Counted from the first letter of the stretch, positions 16,723 through 23,430 are shown. The stretch is DNA of 64,000 nt from Ectothiorhodospira shaposhnikovii (GCF_022227765.1 NZ_JAJMLZ010000007.1:207960-271959), one strand, 5' to 3'. The notes: generated by a model not told the origin, from the sequence alone. Numbers and translations: made by a program.

Positions 16723-16973
16723 AACTTATCTTCTCCGAAAACGCCTGGGAAGATTATCTGTACTGGCAGAAAACCGACAAAAAGCTCCTGAACCGAATCA
16801 ACAAACTGATCAAGGAGACAAAACGAGAACCGTTCGAGGGCGTCGGCAAACCAGAGCCCCTCAAACACAGTTTCGCTGGTTACTGGTCCCGCCGAATTAA
16901 CGACGAGCACCGCATGGTCTACAAGGTTACGGATGACGCATTGCTCCTTGCCCAGCTCCGGTACCACTACTGA
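16719..16973 (+). CDS. yoeB: mRNA interferase toxin YoeB
   Basis: An 84-residue RelE-fold, ribosome-dependent endoribonuclease. The residues known to be catalytic in E. coli YoeB are all present at the same positions: Glu46, Arg65, His83 and Tyr84 (C-terminal RYHY), so the toxin looks active. It is translationally coupled to yefM. Its TGA stop overlaps the outer box (ATTTAAC) of an attC-like site, typical of a cassette-borne gene. Such modules are thought to stabilise cassette arrays. Confidence 0.94.
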   Translation: MKLIFSENAWEDYLYWQKTDKKLLNRINKLIKETKREPFEGVGKPEPLKHSFAGYWSRRINDEHRMVYKVTDDALLLAQLRYHY

Positions 16974-17062
16974 TTTAACGTTGAGGTTCACCGGAGGCAA
17001 AAAGCATAGTGAGGAACGAGCGGCGCTGCTTTTTCTGTCCGTGTGAAATTGCCTTGTTATGC
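16973..17062 (-). other. attC-like site (between YoeB and the 133-aa cassette)
   Basis: A 90-bp imperfect palindrome. On the minus strand it runs from GCATAAC (R'') to GTTAAAT, a perfect GTTRRRY R' box. The inner arms around AAAAAGCA / TGCTTTTT pair. It begins 7 bp past the stop of the 133-aa gene and ends at the yoeB stop. Confidence 0.72.
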
Positions 17063-17069
17063 GATTTAT

Positions 17070-17471
17070 TCATCTCGTCGCTTTCCAGACTTTAAAGGGA
17101 ATCCATACAATAACGCGCAGCAATATATATATTAGCGTGATAGGAAAAAATATAATGGCTAGCACTATCAATATCTTTTCCAGTGGTTTCGCTTCACTTG
17201 CTACTTCACCATCTTCTGCATTCCATTCCTCTTCTTCATAGAACAGCCTTCCGCCAAACATATCTTTTACATTTACCAGCGCAGAAAAGACTGAATCCGG
17301 AATTTTTCCTTCGCATCGAATCTCATAAGATGATTCATCGAAAAAAACCATAAATTCGCACTCAACAGACTTTTCTATAATGCTCTTATGTGCGAGATTT
17401 GCTTCCTTTTGAAACATCGTACATGCCTCTTCATAGTGTTCAGGCACTCTAATTGATACTACTTGGCTCAT
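17070..17471 (-). CDS. Hypothetical cassette protein with C-terminal membrane segment
   Basis: A 133-residue protein of unknown family. The N-terminal about 90 residues are soluble, mixed alpha/beta and acidic (a YEEEEW patch near 78-83). Residues about 97-123 (LEKILIVLAIIFFPITLIYILL onward) form one or two membrane helices, ending in a basic tail. Base composition is much more AT-rich than the flanking chromosome. The ATG lies about 14 bp after the cassette's GTTATGC border, and the stop is 7 bp from the next attC, so this is a complete single-gene cassette. No function can be assigned. Confidence 0.7.
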   Translation of the reverse strand: MSQVVSIRVPEHYEEACTMFQKEANLAHKSIIEKSVECEFMVFFDESSYEIRCEGKIPDSVFSALVNVKDMFGGRLFYEEEEWNAEDGEVASEAKPLEKILIVLAIIFFPITLIYILLRVIVWIPFKVWKATR

Positions 17472-17484
17472 ATACCTACTTTAC

Positions 17485-17577
17485 GCATAACGCCGCCAGC
17501 ACGCGCGACTTTGTAGTGAAGGCGAAGCCGAACCTTACCGTGACCCGGACAGCGCGCCAATCGGCAACGCTTGGCGT
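17485..17577 (-). other. attC-like site of the 206-aa cassette, interrupted by an intron remnant
   Basis: On the minus strand the site ends GCGTTATGC (17493-17485), a standard R' end. Its R'' box is split: plus-strand GT at 17576-17577 and TAAAA at 17752-17756 are separated by the group II intron remnant. Deleting 17578-17751 restores GTTAAAA (minus TTTTAAC) next to the stop of the 206-aa gene, giving a continuous attC of about 98 bp. The inner arms ACGCC/GGCGT and AGC/GCT pair. Confidence 0.65.
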
Positions 17578-17751
17578 GATGAGGCAGAAGTCAGCAGACG
17601 GCATAGTAGCCAAACGCTCACCGTAATGGGTGAGACACGGTGAAGGTCACCACGGTTGCATGGTCCTTTGAACTCCGGAGGAAACGCCCCGTGCGGACTC
17701 GCATGCGGGGTGTTGTGGAGGCCGGGAGAGAAAAACCCCCGGTTATCTGAT
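17578..17751 (+). mobile_element. Truncated group II intron remnant inside an attC
   Basis: The 3' end of a group II intron on the plus strand, opposite to the cassettes, as for IIC-attC introns. A domain V-like hairpin lies at about 17684-17716 (CCCC-GTGCG-GACT-CGCAT-GC-GGGG, with the diagnostic 2-nt bulge). A domain VI-like hairpin follows (GGCCGGGAG ... CCCCCGGTTATCTGAT), then the 3' junction. At 17579 a 15-codon open frame begins MRQKSADGIVAKRSP and stops; it looks like the N-terminus of intron-encoded reverse transcriptases of this class. Domains I-III and nearly all of the maturase are deleted, so the element is immobile. Confidence 0.72.
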
Positions 17752-17756
17752 TAAAA

Positions 17757-18377
17757 CTACCACAGCACCAGCCCCCGCGCTCCTGACGAAAAGTTCTTTG
17801 AAAACTCCCAGAAACGATCAAAGCTTCCTTCAAATTGCCAGTTTATGCCGTCGGCTCCCGGGAATCCCTGCTGTAGCAAGGAGTAGAACTCGATCGCGTC
17901 AACGTCTACTGGCATTGAATGAAATACGACCTTTCCTGGGGAAACATAAACGTTGTGGCATCCATTCTTGCGTGGAGTTCCGTCACGCTTCGTTGGAGAA
18001 GCGACAGAGGATAGGGTAGCCACATCCACTAGCCACGTCTGGGAAAGTAGATTTGGGTTCTTTTTTAGCTCCGCCGTGTTGCCCACCAAAGGGAAGGCAT
18101 AAAACACGGAGCGAACTTGACCCTTAACCTGAGTGCGCAAGGCGACAAGTTGATCATGGGGTGCAAGAAATACCCGCTTCTTTGACCTCAGGACACGGTT
18201 GGACGCCTTGAACTGAAAGATAAGCAAGCGACCACCAAGCTTCGTACAGGCATCAAAGCCAGCTCTTGCCTCCTGCTTCTGAGTTAGCCCAAACCAAAAC
18301 AGCTGTTGGTTTGACCCCACATGTTTCGAGGCTTGAGCGCAAATATTAAGTTCTAGGGTCTTTTCTGAAAGCTTCAT
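17757..18377 (-). CDS. Hypothetical cassette protein, possible PD-(D/E)XK-type nuclease
   Basis: A 206-residue protein of unknown family. The N-terminal half shows a spacing reminiscent of the PD-(D/E)XK nuclease core: Glu9 in LELNIC, QEARAGFDA with Asp42, a gap of about 12 residues, then a hydrophobic strand ending QFK (FQFKAS, about 55-60). Some restriction-type families use Q-x-K in place of E-x-K. No helicase or methylase partner is nearby. The ATG lies 22 bp after the cassette's GTTAGAA border, and the TAG stop touches the remains of its attC. The nuclease idea is weak inference; gene reality is well supported. Confidence 0.68.
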   Translation of the reverse strand: MKLSEKTLELNICAQASKHVGSNQQLFWFGLTQKQEARAGFDACTKLGGRLLIFQFKASNRVLRSKKRVFLAPHDQLVALRTQVKGQVRSVFYAFPLVGNTAELKKNPNLLSQTWLVDVATLSSVASPTKRDGTPRKNGCHNVYVSPGKVVFHSMPVDVDAIEFYSLLQQGFPGADGINWQFEGSFDRFWEFSKNFSSGARGLVLW

Positions 18378-18399
18378 GCCACCTGAACTTCCCCGTGAG

Positions 18400-18477
18400 T
18401 TCTAACGCCGCGCACACCAGCGCGAGCTTGCGAGCGTCCGACAGCCGAAGGCTGTGTAGTGCTGCGCTTGGTTATGC
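18400..18477 (-). other. attC-like site of the TIR-like cassette
   Basis: A 78-bp imperfect palindrome. On the minus strand it starts GCATAAC immediately after the TAG stop of the TIR-like gene and ends GCGTTAGAA. Inner arms include CAAGCGCAGCAC and GTGTGCGCGGC, with an unpaired centre. Size and box layout fit attC sites (57-141 bp). Confidence 0.78.
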
Positions 18478-19299
18478 CTAAATCTGCACATCGTAGCCTG
18501 CCGCCTTGAGTTCACGAATGATACTGTAAGCTTGCTCATCTATAGAGCCCCCAACTTTTTTGTAAACAAGCCCGCTTAAATCACTGGGTATTGCGACCTC
18601 ACCTTTGTGCAGACAGCATACCCGTGAACGTCCAAGTCTCCCGACAAAATACCCAAACTCGAATATCACGTTTGGTCTTGCTCGTTTTTCTAAGTCCCTC
18701 TCCTGCTCTGGAAGGCCTAACTGAGTAATAGTGTAGGCAACTTCGTCGGGCGTAAGTAAGATAAACGCATAACCTACATCTGCATGCTTTTCGAATTTTT
18801 CAATTATCGTTGCGCCTTCATCTACTTGACGATGCAACACCACTGGCTCCAAGCCAATTTCATGCAGAAACCTTTCGATGTCCGCTTTCAACTCCGAGTC
18901 GTGCCCATGGACGACAAAGACTCTATTGGATAATGATGCTGAACGATGTGTTGTAATCGGCCCAGCTAGCTCCCCGTATACATCAGACTCTAGTGCAGTT
19001 CGAGTAAGCTCAAGCGCTTTTAGTAGATTTGATTTAGCACTTTCGAATTGTTCTGGCCCATTTCCCTGGGTATAAGCCGACGCTCCCTTTGCCACAAGTG
19101 CTCGTGCGGGAGATGAATCTTTGCAAATCCGGTCGACGGTATTGCGTGATCTCGTCTTCCACGCGAGCCAATCTGGCGTGTCTGTTCCTCCGTACTGACC
19201 AGGGTAGCTGGCATCAGGCTGGCAGAAGTTGGACCAATTAAACTTCTGGCCCTCCTCTATGAGGTTGTCGATAAGTTTTATTTCACTATCCATATTCAC
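18478..19299 (-). CDS. TIR-like (CAP12/Pycsar-type) predicted nucleotide-binding protein
   Basis: 273 residues. Residues about 125-245 form the TIR-like domain of the family long annotated as predicted nucleotide-binding protein with a TIR-like domain: NRVFVVHGHD at 125-134, a helix with ERFLHEIGLEPVVL, AFILLTPDEV at 178-187, and NVIFEFGYFVGRLG at 210-223, where Glu214 is the candidate catalytic residue. Related domains are the NAD-cleaving effectors of Pycsar and CBASS anti-phage systems. The N-terminal 120 residues (helical) are unassigned. No cyclase is encoded nearby, so activation would have to differ. It is a complete cassette: ATG 25 bp after the border, stop on the attC. Confidence 0.82.
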   Translation of the reverse strand: MNMDSEIKLIDNLIEEGQKFNWSNFCQPDASYPGQYGGTDTPDWLAWKTRSRNTVDRICKDSSPARALVAKGASAYTQGNGPEQFESAKSNLLKALELTRTALESDVYGELAGPITTHRSASLSNRVFVVHGHDSELKADIERFLHEIGLEPVVLHRQVDEGATIIEKFEKHADVGYAFILLTPDEVAYTITQLGLPEQERDLEKRARPNVIFEFGYFVGRLGRSRVCCLHKGEVAIPSDLSGLVYKKVGGSIDEQAYSIIRELKAAGYDVQI

Positions 19300-19324
19300 T
19301 ATATTTCTTCTTGGCTAGTAAAAG

Positions 19325-19432
19325 GCATAACGCTGTTGTAACTGGACCAAATTGCGGGGCAGTTTTGTGTTCGCTGCGCTCATAACACAAAACCGCTCCG
19401 CAATTTGGTTCCGGCTTACAACTTTGTTATGC
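19325..19432 (-). other. attC-like site of the 209-aa cassette
   Basis: A 108-bp near-perfect palindrome with all four boxes visible: GCATAAC (19325), GTTGTAA (19335), TTACAAC (19416) and GTTATGC (19426), each inner box 3 bp from its outer box. Long inner arms share CCAAATTGCGG and GTTTTGTGTT. It starts 25 bp beyond the stop of the 209-aa gene and ends 25 bp before the start of the TIR-like gene. Confidence 0.82.
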
Positions 19433-19456
19433 ACCTAATGAACACCTCGACATAAA

Positions 19457-20086
19457 CTATTGCCCCCATAATATAGGCGGCTGCCCTGCTGGCCTATTCG
19501 CGATATTACAATAATCTATAGCTTCTAATAAGCTTGGGGGGAAGTTCATATGGGACGTATTTGCATCAAATACCCATTTAAAATATTCCATTACAAAAGT
19601 TCGCAACACCCTAACGCTGAAATACCATTGCTCATCAACAGTAACTCCGGGCAAGTCCTCGTGAAAAAAATAGCTGTACCAATTTGACTCCATACCCGAA
19701 TGAACTTCGTCTACAATTCGCTTCTTCGCAGCCTTCTCATCAAGCCTAAAGTGTTTGCTTCCATTGACAATATCACGTACAACTCCCAATACAATTTTCA
19801 TTTGCATTGGGAGTTTATTCCAGTCTCTTTTTGTCCTGGACTGGCATTTTGGGTCATCACTTTTCTTCCAATCGTGGTAGAGATGCCAAGCAGTTACAAA
19901 GAAATTGAAGGCGTCATAAATTTCAAATCCCTGCTCCAGTCTGTTTGATTCAAAAATCAACTTCCGATAAAGATCGTTACTGTCTCTCAACCAAAAAATC
20001 GGACCTTCATTCGGAGTTGACAATTTAACCATAGCCGATTTTATCTCTCTAACCTTGGCGGGAGGCTCAAAATTTTGAGCTTGCAT
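19457..20086 (-). CDS. Hypothetical cassette protein (209 aa)
   Basis: A Trp/Phe/Tyr-rich soluble helical protein. Recognisable local features are FNFFVTAWHLYHDW (about 61-74) and VRDIVNGSKHFRLD (about 103-116), the latter in the style of helical domains with conserved Arg and His. I cannot place the family, and a HEPN-type fold is only a thought. Its ATG is built from the GTTATGC box at 20083-20089, so the gene starts exactly at the cassette border with no leader and presumably relies on read-through transcription. The stop lies 25 bp before its attC. It is AT-rich like the other cassettes. Confidence 0.7.
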   Translation of the reverse strand: MQAQNFEPPAKVREIKSAMVKLSTPNEGPIFWLRDSNDLYRKLIFESNRLEQGFEIYDAFNFFVTAWHLYHDWKKSDDPKCQSRTKRDWNKLPMQMKIVLGVVRDIVNGSKHFRLDEKAAKKRIVDEVHSGMESNWYSYFFHEDLPGVTVDEQWYFSVRVLRTFVMEYFKWVFDANTSHMNFPPSLLEAIDYCNIANRPAGQPPILWGQ

Positions 20087-20119
20087 AACAGTATATTATG
20101 CCCGCGTCGTCAGTATTGG

Positions 20120-20223
20120 TATTAACCCGGCAATCAAATAAATTAATTGACTTCGTTTTTAATCTTCAAAAAATCAGCAGCTTATAACAGGCGATACAGA
20201 CATGAATGGTTGCCGGGTTAATA
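20120..20223. repeat. 104-bp segment with 13-bp perfect terminal inverted repeats
   Basis: ATTAACCCGGCAA (20121-20133) is repeated inverted as TTGCCGGGTTAAT (20210-20222), flanked by T and A, with AT-rich sequence between. Outer sequences TATTAAC and GTTAATA resemble attC outer boxes without the usual inner spacing. It may be a degenerate attC/attI end of the array or a small miniature element. The rest of 20087-20361 holds no gene I can support. Confidence 0.55.
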
Positions 20224-20361
20224 ATAGTGCTGTCATGGCCTACTGTCTGAGCAGAGTTATACTCAATTCCGGTGTACGGGAGTGGGGAGGCAGGGTGGCG
20301 TATTCTGTTGACTGATCACGTCCAATATCTCAACTGGTCGATGACTGCCTGCCCCTCGCGC

Positions 20362-20409
20362 ACACTATTTGTTGTGCTACGCAGAGAGAATTAGCACAAC
20401 ATATGGTAC
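20362..20409 (-). promoter_or_regulatory. NrdR-box-like pair, copy 2 (distal, facing the cassettes)
   Basis: Two 16-mers start exactly 32 bp apart. The one at 20362 matches the NrdR consensus ACACWATATATWGTGT at about 13 of 16 positions, the one at 20394 at about 11 of 16, both better than in copy 1. A TTGAAT-N17-TAGTCT promoter candidate (minus strand, plus 20422-20450) lies just upstream and points into the cassette array. Confidence 0.55.
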
Positions 20410-20484
20410 TTTCGTGGGGAAAGACTAGCCCCTGGGCGGGAGAAATTCAAGCTGGAAAATCGGCGGGGAACGGGCTACGGCGCA
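20369..20484. repeat. 116-bp direct repeat, copy 2
   Basis: Gap-free partner of 16288-16403 (12 mismatches by eye). It abuts the htpG terminator on its right, so the original single copy most simply lay between htpG and nrdJa, and the island now separates the two copies by about 4.1 kb (start to start). Confidence 0.9.
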
Positions 20485-20485
20485 C

Positions 20486-20521
20486 AAAAAAATGCCCCTC
20501 TCCCCGACCGGGGAGAGGGGC
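20486..20521 (-). terminator. Rho-independent terminator after htpG
   Basis: A perfect 12-bp stem (20494-20505 / 20510-20521) with a GACC loop (GGTC on the minus strand), followed on the minus strand by seven T residues. It begins 15 bp past the htpG stop. Confidence 0.95.
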
Positions 20522-20535
20522 ACCGGGCAGCACCC

Positions 20536-22422
20536 TCAGCCGCTGGTGATCAGGGCGTTCAGGCGCCGCACGAAGCCGGCGGGATCTTCCAGCTGACCGC
20601 CTTCGGCCAGGATCGCCTGATCCATCAGCAGGCTGGCCCAGTCGGCGAAACGGGCGTCGTCGGTCTCCTCGCCCATGCGCTCGATGAGACGATGGGCCGG
20701 GTTGACCTCCAGCACCGGGCGGGTATCCGGCAGGTTCTGACCCGCCTGCTTGAGCAGCTGCTGCATGTACAGGGCCATGTCGTGCTCGGAGAGGACGATA
20801 CAGGCCGGTGAGTCGGTGAGCCGGTGGGAGAACCGCACGTCTTCCACCCGTTCCTCCAGAGCCGCCTTGATGCGCGGCAACAGATCCCTGACCTTTTCCT
20901 CGGCGGCCTGCTGGGCCTGCTTTTCTTCCTCGGTCTCGGTGTCACCCAGGTCCAGTTCGCCCTTGGCCACGGACTTGAGGGACTTGCCGTCGAATTCGTG
21001 CAGGTGGGACACCAGCCATTCGTCTACCCGGTCGGACAGCAGCAGCACTTCGATGCCCCGCTTGCGGAAGACCTCCAGATGGGGGCTGTGCAGGGCCGCC
21101 GTATGGCTATCGGCGGTGATGTAGTAGATGTGCTGCTGGCCTTCCTTCATCCTCGCCACATAGTCCGCCAGGGAAACGGTCTGGGCGGATTCACCGGTGT
21201 GGGTGCTGGCAAAGCGCAGCAAACGGGCGATCTGTTCCCGGTTGGCATAGTCCTCGCCGGGGCCTTCCTTCATCACCCGACCAAAGGCATCCCAGAAGGT
21301 CCGGTACTTTTCGGGCTCGTTGGCGGCCATGTCCTCCAGCAGGCCCAGCACCTTTTTCACCGAGCCGGCGCGCATGCCGTCGATGAGTTTGTTGCTTTGC
21401 AGGATCTCGCGGGAGATGTTCAGAGGCAGGTCGCTGGAGTCCACCACGCCGCGCACGAAGCGCAGATAGGTGGGCATCAGGTGTTCGGCGTCGTCCATGA
21501 TGAAGACCCGCTGTACATACAATTTGATCCCGTGGCGACGGTCCCGATCCCACAGATCGAAGGGCGCGCGGGTGGGGATGTACAGCAGGGAAGTGTATTC
21601 CTGGCGCCCCTCGACCCGGTTGTGGGTCCAGGCCAGGGGGTCCTCGAAGTCGTGGCCCACGTGCTTGTAGAAAGCCTTGTACTCGTCGTCGGTGATCTCC
21701 GATCTGGGACGGGTCCACAGGGCATTGGCCCGGTTCACCGTGTCCCATTCGCCGTTGGGCTCACCCTTGTCGTCGGTGCCGGGCATGGCGATGGGCAGGG
21801 GGATGTGGTCGGAATAGCGGGTGATGATGTGACGCAGCCGCCACTGATCCAGGAACTCGTCCTCGTCCGCCTTCAGGTGCAGCACCACTTCGGTGCCCCG
21901 CTCGGCCTTTTCCACGGTTTCCACGGAGAATTCGCCGGTACCGTCGGAGACCCAGCGCACGCCGTGCTCCGGGGTCATGCCGGCACGGCGGGTGGTGAGG
22001 GTCACCCGGTCGGCGACGATGAAGGCGGAATAGAAGCCGACGCCGAACTGGCCGATGAGATGGGCGTCCTTCTTCTGGTCGCCGGTGAGCTTGCCGATGA
22101 ATTCCCGGGTGCCGGAACGGGCGATGGTGCCGATGTTCTGGATCACCTCCTCCCGGCTCATGCCGATACCGTTGTCACGCACGGTGATGGTACGGGCCTC
22201 TTTGTCAAAGCTCACCTGGATCTGCAGCTCCCCCTGCCCTTCCATCAGGGCGTCGTCGGACAAGGCCTCGAAGCGCAGCTTGTCGCAGGCGTCGGCGGCA
22301 TTGGAGATGAGTTCGCGCAGGAAGATCTCCTTGTTGGAGTACAGCGCATTGATCATCAGGTGCAGCAGTTGGCTGACCTCGGTCTGGAACTGTCGGGTTT
22401 CCTTGTGGGTATCAACGCTCAT
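20536..22422 (-). CDS. htpG: Chaperone protein HtpG (Hsp90)
   Basis: A 628-residue cytosolic ATP-dependent Hsp90 chaperone. The GHKL ATPase domain shows [16 protein letters not shown] (Glu37, Asn41), RDNGIGM near 97-103 and GQFGVGFYS. The middle and C-terminal dimerisation domains follow at full length. A sigma-32-type promoter lies 43-71 bp upstream of the ATG and a strong terminator follows the stop, so it is a monocistronic heat-shock gene. No anomaly. Confidence 0.97.
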   Translation of the reverse strand: MSVDTHKETRQFQTEVSQLLHLMINALYSNKEIFLRELISNAADACDKLRFEALSDDALMEGQGELQIQVSFDKEARTITVRDNGIGMSREEVIQNIGTIARSGTREFIGKLTGDQKKDAHLIGQFGVGFYSAFIVADRVTLTTRRAGMTPEHGVRWVSDGTGEFSVETVEKAERGTEVVLHLKADEDEFLDQWRLRHIITRYSDHIPLPIAMPGTDDKGEPNGEWDTVNRANALWTRPRSEITDDEYKAFYKHVGHDFEDPLAWTHNRVEGRQEYTSLLYIPTRAPFDLWDRDRRHGIKLYVQRVFIMDDAEHLMPTYLRFVRGVVDSSDLPLNISREILQSNKLIDGMRAGSVKKVLGLLEDMAANEPEKYRTFWDAFGRVMKEGPGEDYANREQIARLLRFASTHTGESAQTVSLADYVARMKEGQQHIYYITADSHTAALHSPHLEVFRKRGIEVLLLSDRVDEWLVSHLHEFDGKSLKSVAKGELDLGDTETEEEKQAQQAAEEKVRDLLPRIKAALEERVEDVRFSHRLTDSPACIVLSEHDMALYMQQLLKQAGQNLPDTRPVLEVNPAHRLIERMGEETDDARFADWASLLMDQAILAEGGQLEDPAGFVRRLNALITSG

Positions 22423-22464
22423 GGATGCTCCGCGATTGAGAATTGGCTCTGATCAGGTGAGAGG

Positions 22465-22493
22465 TATTTGGGGATGATCAGTCGGGTTTCAAG
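22465..22493 (-). promoter_or_regulatory. Sigma-32 (heat shock) promoter of htpG
   Basis: On the minus strand, CTTGAA (plus 22488-22493), 14 bp, then CCCCAAATA (plus 22465-22473). This closely fits the sigma-32 consensus CTTGAA-N13/14-CCCCATNTA and lies directly upstream of htpG. Confidence 0.8.
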
Positions 22494-22499
22494 GGGGGC

Positions 22500-23354
22500 T
22501 CAATCCCCTTGCGGAGGTACCCGCCATTCCAGCGTGCTGCTCCCCTGCCCCTGGGGGTCAAGGCAGGCGTACAACCAGGCCTGTACGTCGGCCAGAGTCC
22601 GATCAAGCTGCCAGGGCGTATTGAGGATGGCCATGCCCGATCCATTGAGCCCCATGGGGGTCTGCGGCGGGGCAATACACAGCTCGCTCACCAGCAGGTC
22701 CTTGACGCCGCCCCGCGCCAGCCCCTGGACCAGGCCCCGGTGCCGCCCGGCGGACAGGATGGGATACCAGACCATGACGACCGCGGTCGGCCAACGACGA
22801 TGGGCCTCCAATATCAGATCCAGGGTCTCCCGGTACTCCCGGTCCCGCTCATAGGGCGGGTCCACCAGGACCAGTCCGCGACGGATCACCGGCGGCAGCA
22901 GGGCCTTGGGGAGTTCACGGGCGTCCCGCTGATGCACCGCCACCCGCGGATCGCCGGAGAAGTTGGCCCGCAGCACCCCATGATCCGCCGGGTGCAGTTC
23001 ATTGAGGATCAGTCGATCCTGATCCCGCGTCAGCATCCGGGAGACGGTGGGGGATCCGGGATACAGGGTCAAGGTGCCATCCGCCGCGTTCAGGGCGCGG
23101 ATCATCTCCAAATAGGGTGACAGGGCCTCGGGCGGATTGGGTGCGGACCAGACCCGCATCACGCCATCCCGGTACTCGGCGGTCTTGAGCGCCAGTGGAT
23201 CATGCAGATCATAAAGACCGGCACCGGCATGGGTATCCACCACCGCCAGCGGCTTGTCCTTGCGGGTCAGGGCCGCCAGCACACAGGCCAGCAGCGCGTG
23301 CTTGTGCACGTCGGCAAAATTGCCGGCGTGAAAGCCGTGACGGTAACTCAACAT
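22500..23354 (-). CDS. rlmJ: 23S rRNA (adenine(2030)-N6)-methyltransferase RlmJ
   Basis: A 284-residue enzyme that methylates A2030 of 23S rRNA. The family start MLSYRHGFHAGNFADVHKH is at 23354; the open frame continues 30 codons upstream without family resemblance. Motifs are DTHAGAGLYDL (SAM-binding region) and the catalytic DPPYE (in LVDPPYERD, an N6-adenine D/NPPY motif). It ends only 7 bp before the htpG promoter, both leftward. Confidence 0.93.
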   Translation of the reverse strand: MLSYRHGFHAGNFADVHKHALLACVLAALTRKDKPLAVVDTHAGAGLYDLHDPLALKTAEYRDGVMRVWSAPNPPEALSPYLEMIRALNAADGTLTLYPGSPTVSRMLTRDQDRLILNELHPADHGVLRANFSGDPRVAVHQRDARELPKALLPPVIRRGLVLVDPPYERDREYRETLDLILEAHRRWPTAVVMVWYPILSAGRHRGLVQGLARGGVKDLLVSELCIAPPQTPMGLNGSGMAILNTPWQLDRTLADVQAWLYACLDPQGQGSSTLEWRVPPQGD

Positions 23355-23399
23355 GTAGGGATTCTCTCGGGACTCAAGACAAGGGCGATGCCGGGGAAG

Positions 23400-23430
23400 A
23401 AAAACGGCGGACAGGCACGAGCCGTCCGCC
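23400..23430 (-). terminator. Rho-independent terminator after soxX
   Basis: On the minus strand, GGCGGAC, an 11-nt loop and GTCCGCC are followed by G and a T run (plus A run 23400-23404). It lies 92 bp beyond the soxX stop. Confidence 0.75.

Larger units (their letters stand above)
16411..20089 (-). mobile_element. Integrase-less gene-cassette array (CALIN)
   Basis: About 3.7 kb of lower-GC accessory sequence between nrdJa and htpG. Reading leftward, four single-gene cassettes each start 15-25 bp (or 0 bp) after a GTTATGC or GTTAGAA box and end with a stop codon adjacent to an attC-like palindrome beginning GCATAAC (TTTTAAC for the split one). For three of the four, the cassette's own start box and the 3' box are exactly complementary, as excised cassette circles require. 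A fifth unit, a toxin-antitoxin pair, lies at the left end facing right, with GTTAAAC (16411) and ATTTAAC (16973) at its borders. No integron integrase or attI is visible, so this is a cluster of attC sites lacking an integrase. Confidence 0.8.

Noticed and set aside
16411..20089. Opposite (rightward) polarity of the whole cassette array
   Set aside because: Outer boxes alone are symmetrical, but four genes read leftward with starts at the borders and stops on the attC sites, and the intron lies on the opposite strand; only the TA unit reads rightward.
16411..20535. Integron integrase or other recombinase gene in the island
   Set aside because: All frames of reasonable length were inspected; none shows tyrosine or serine recombinase motifs.
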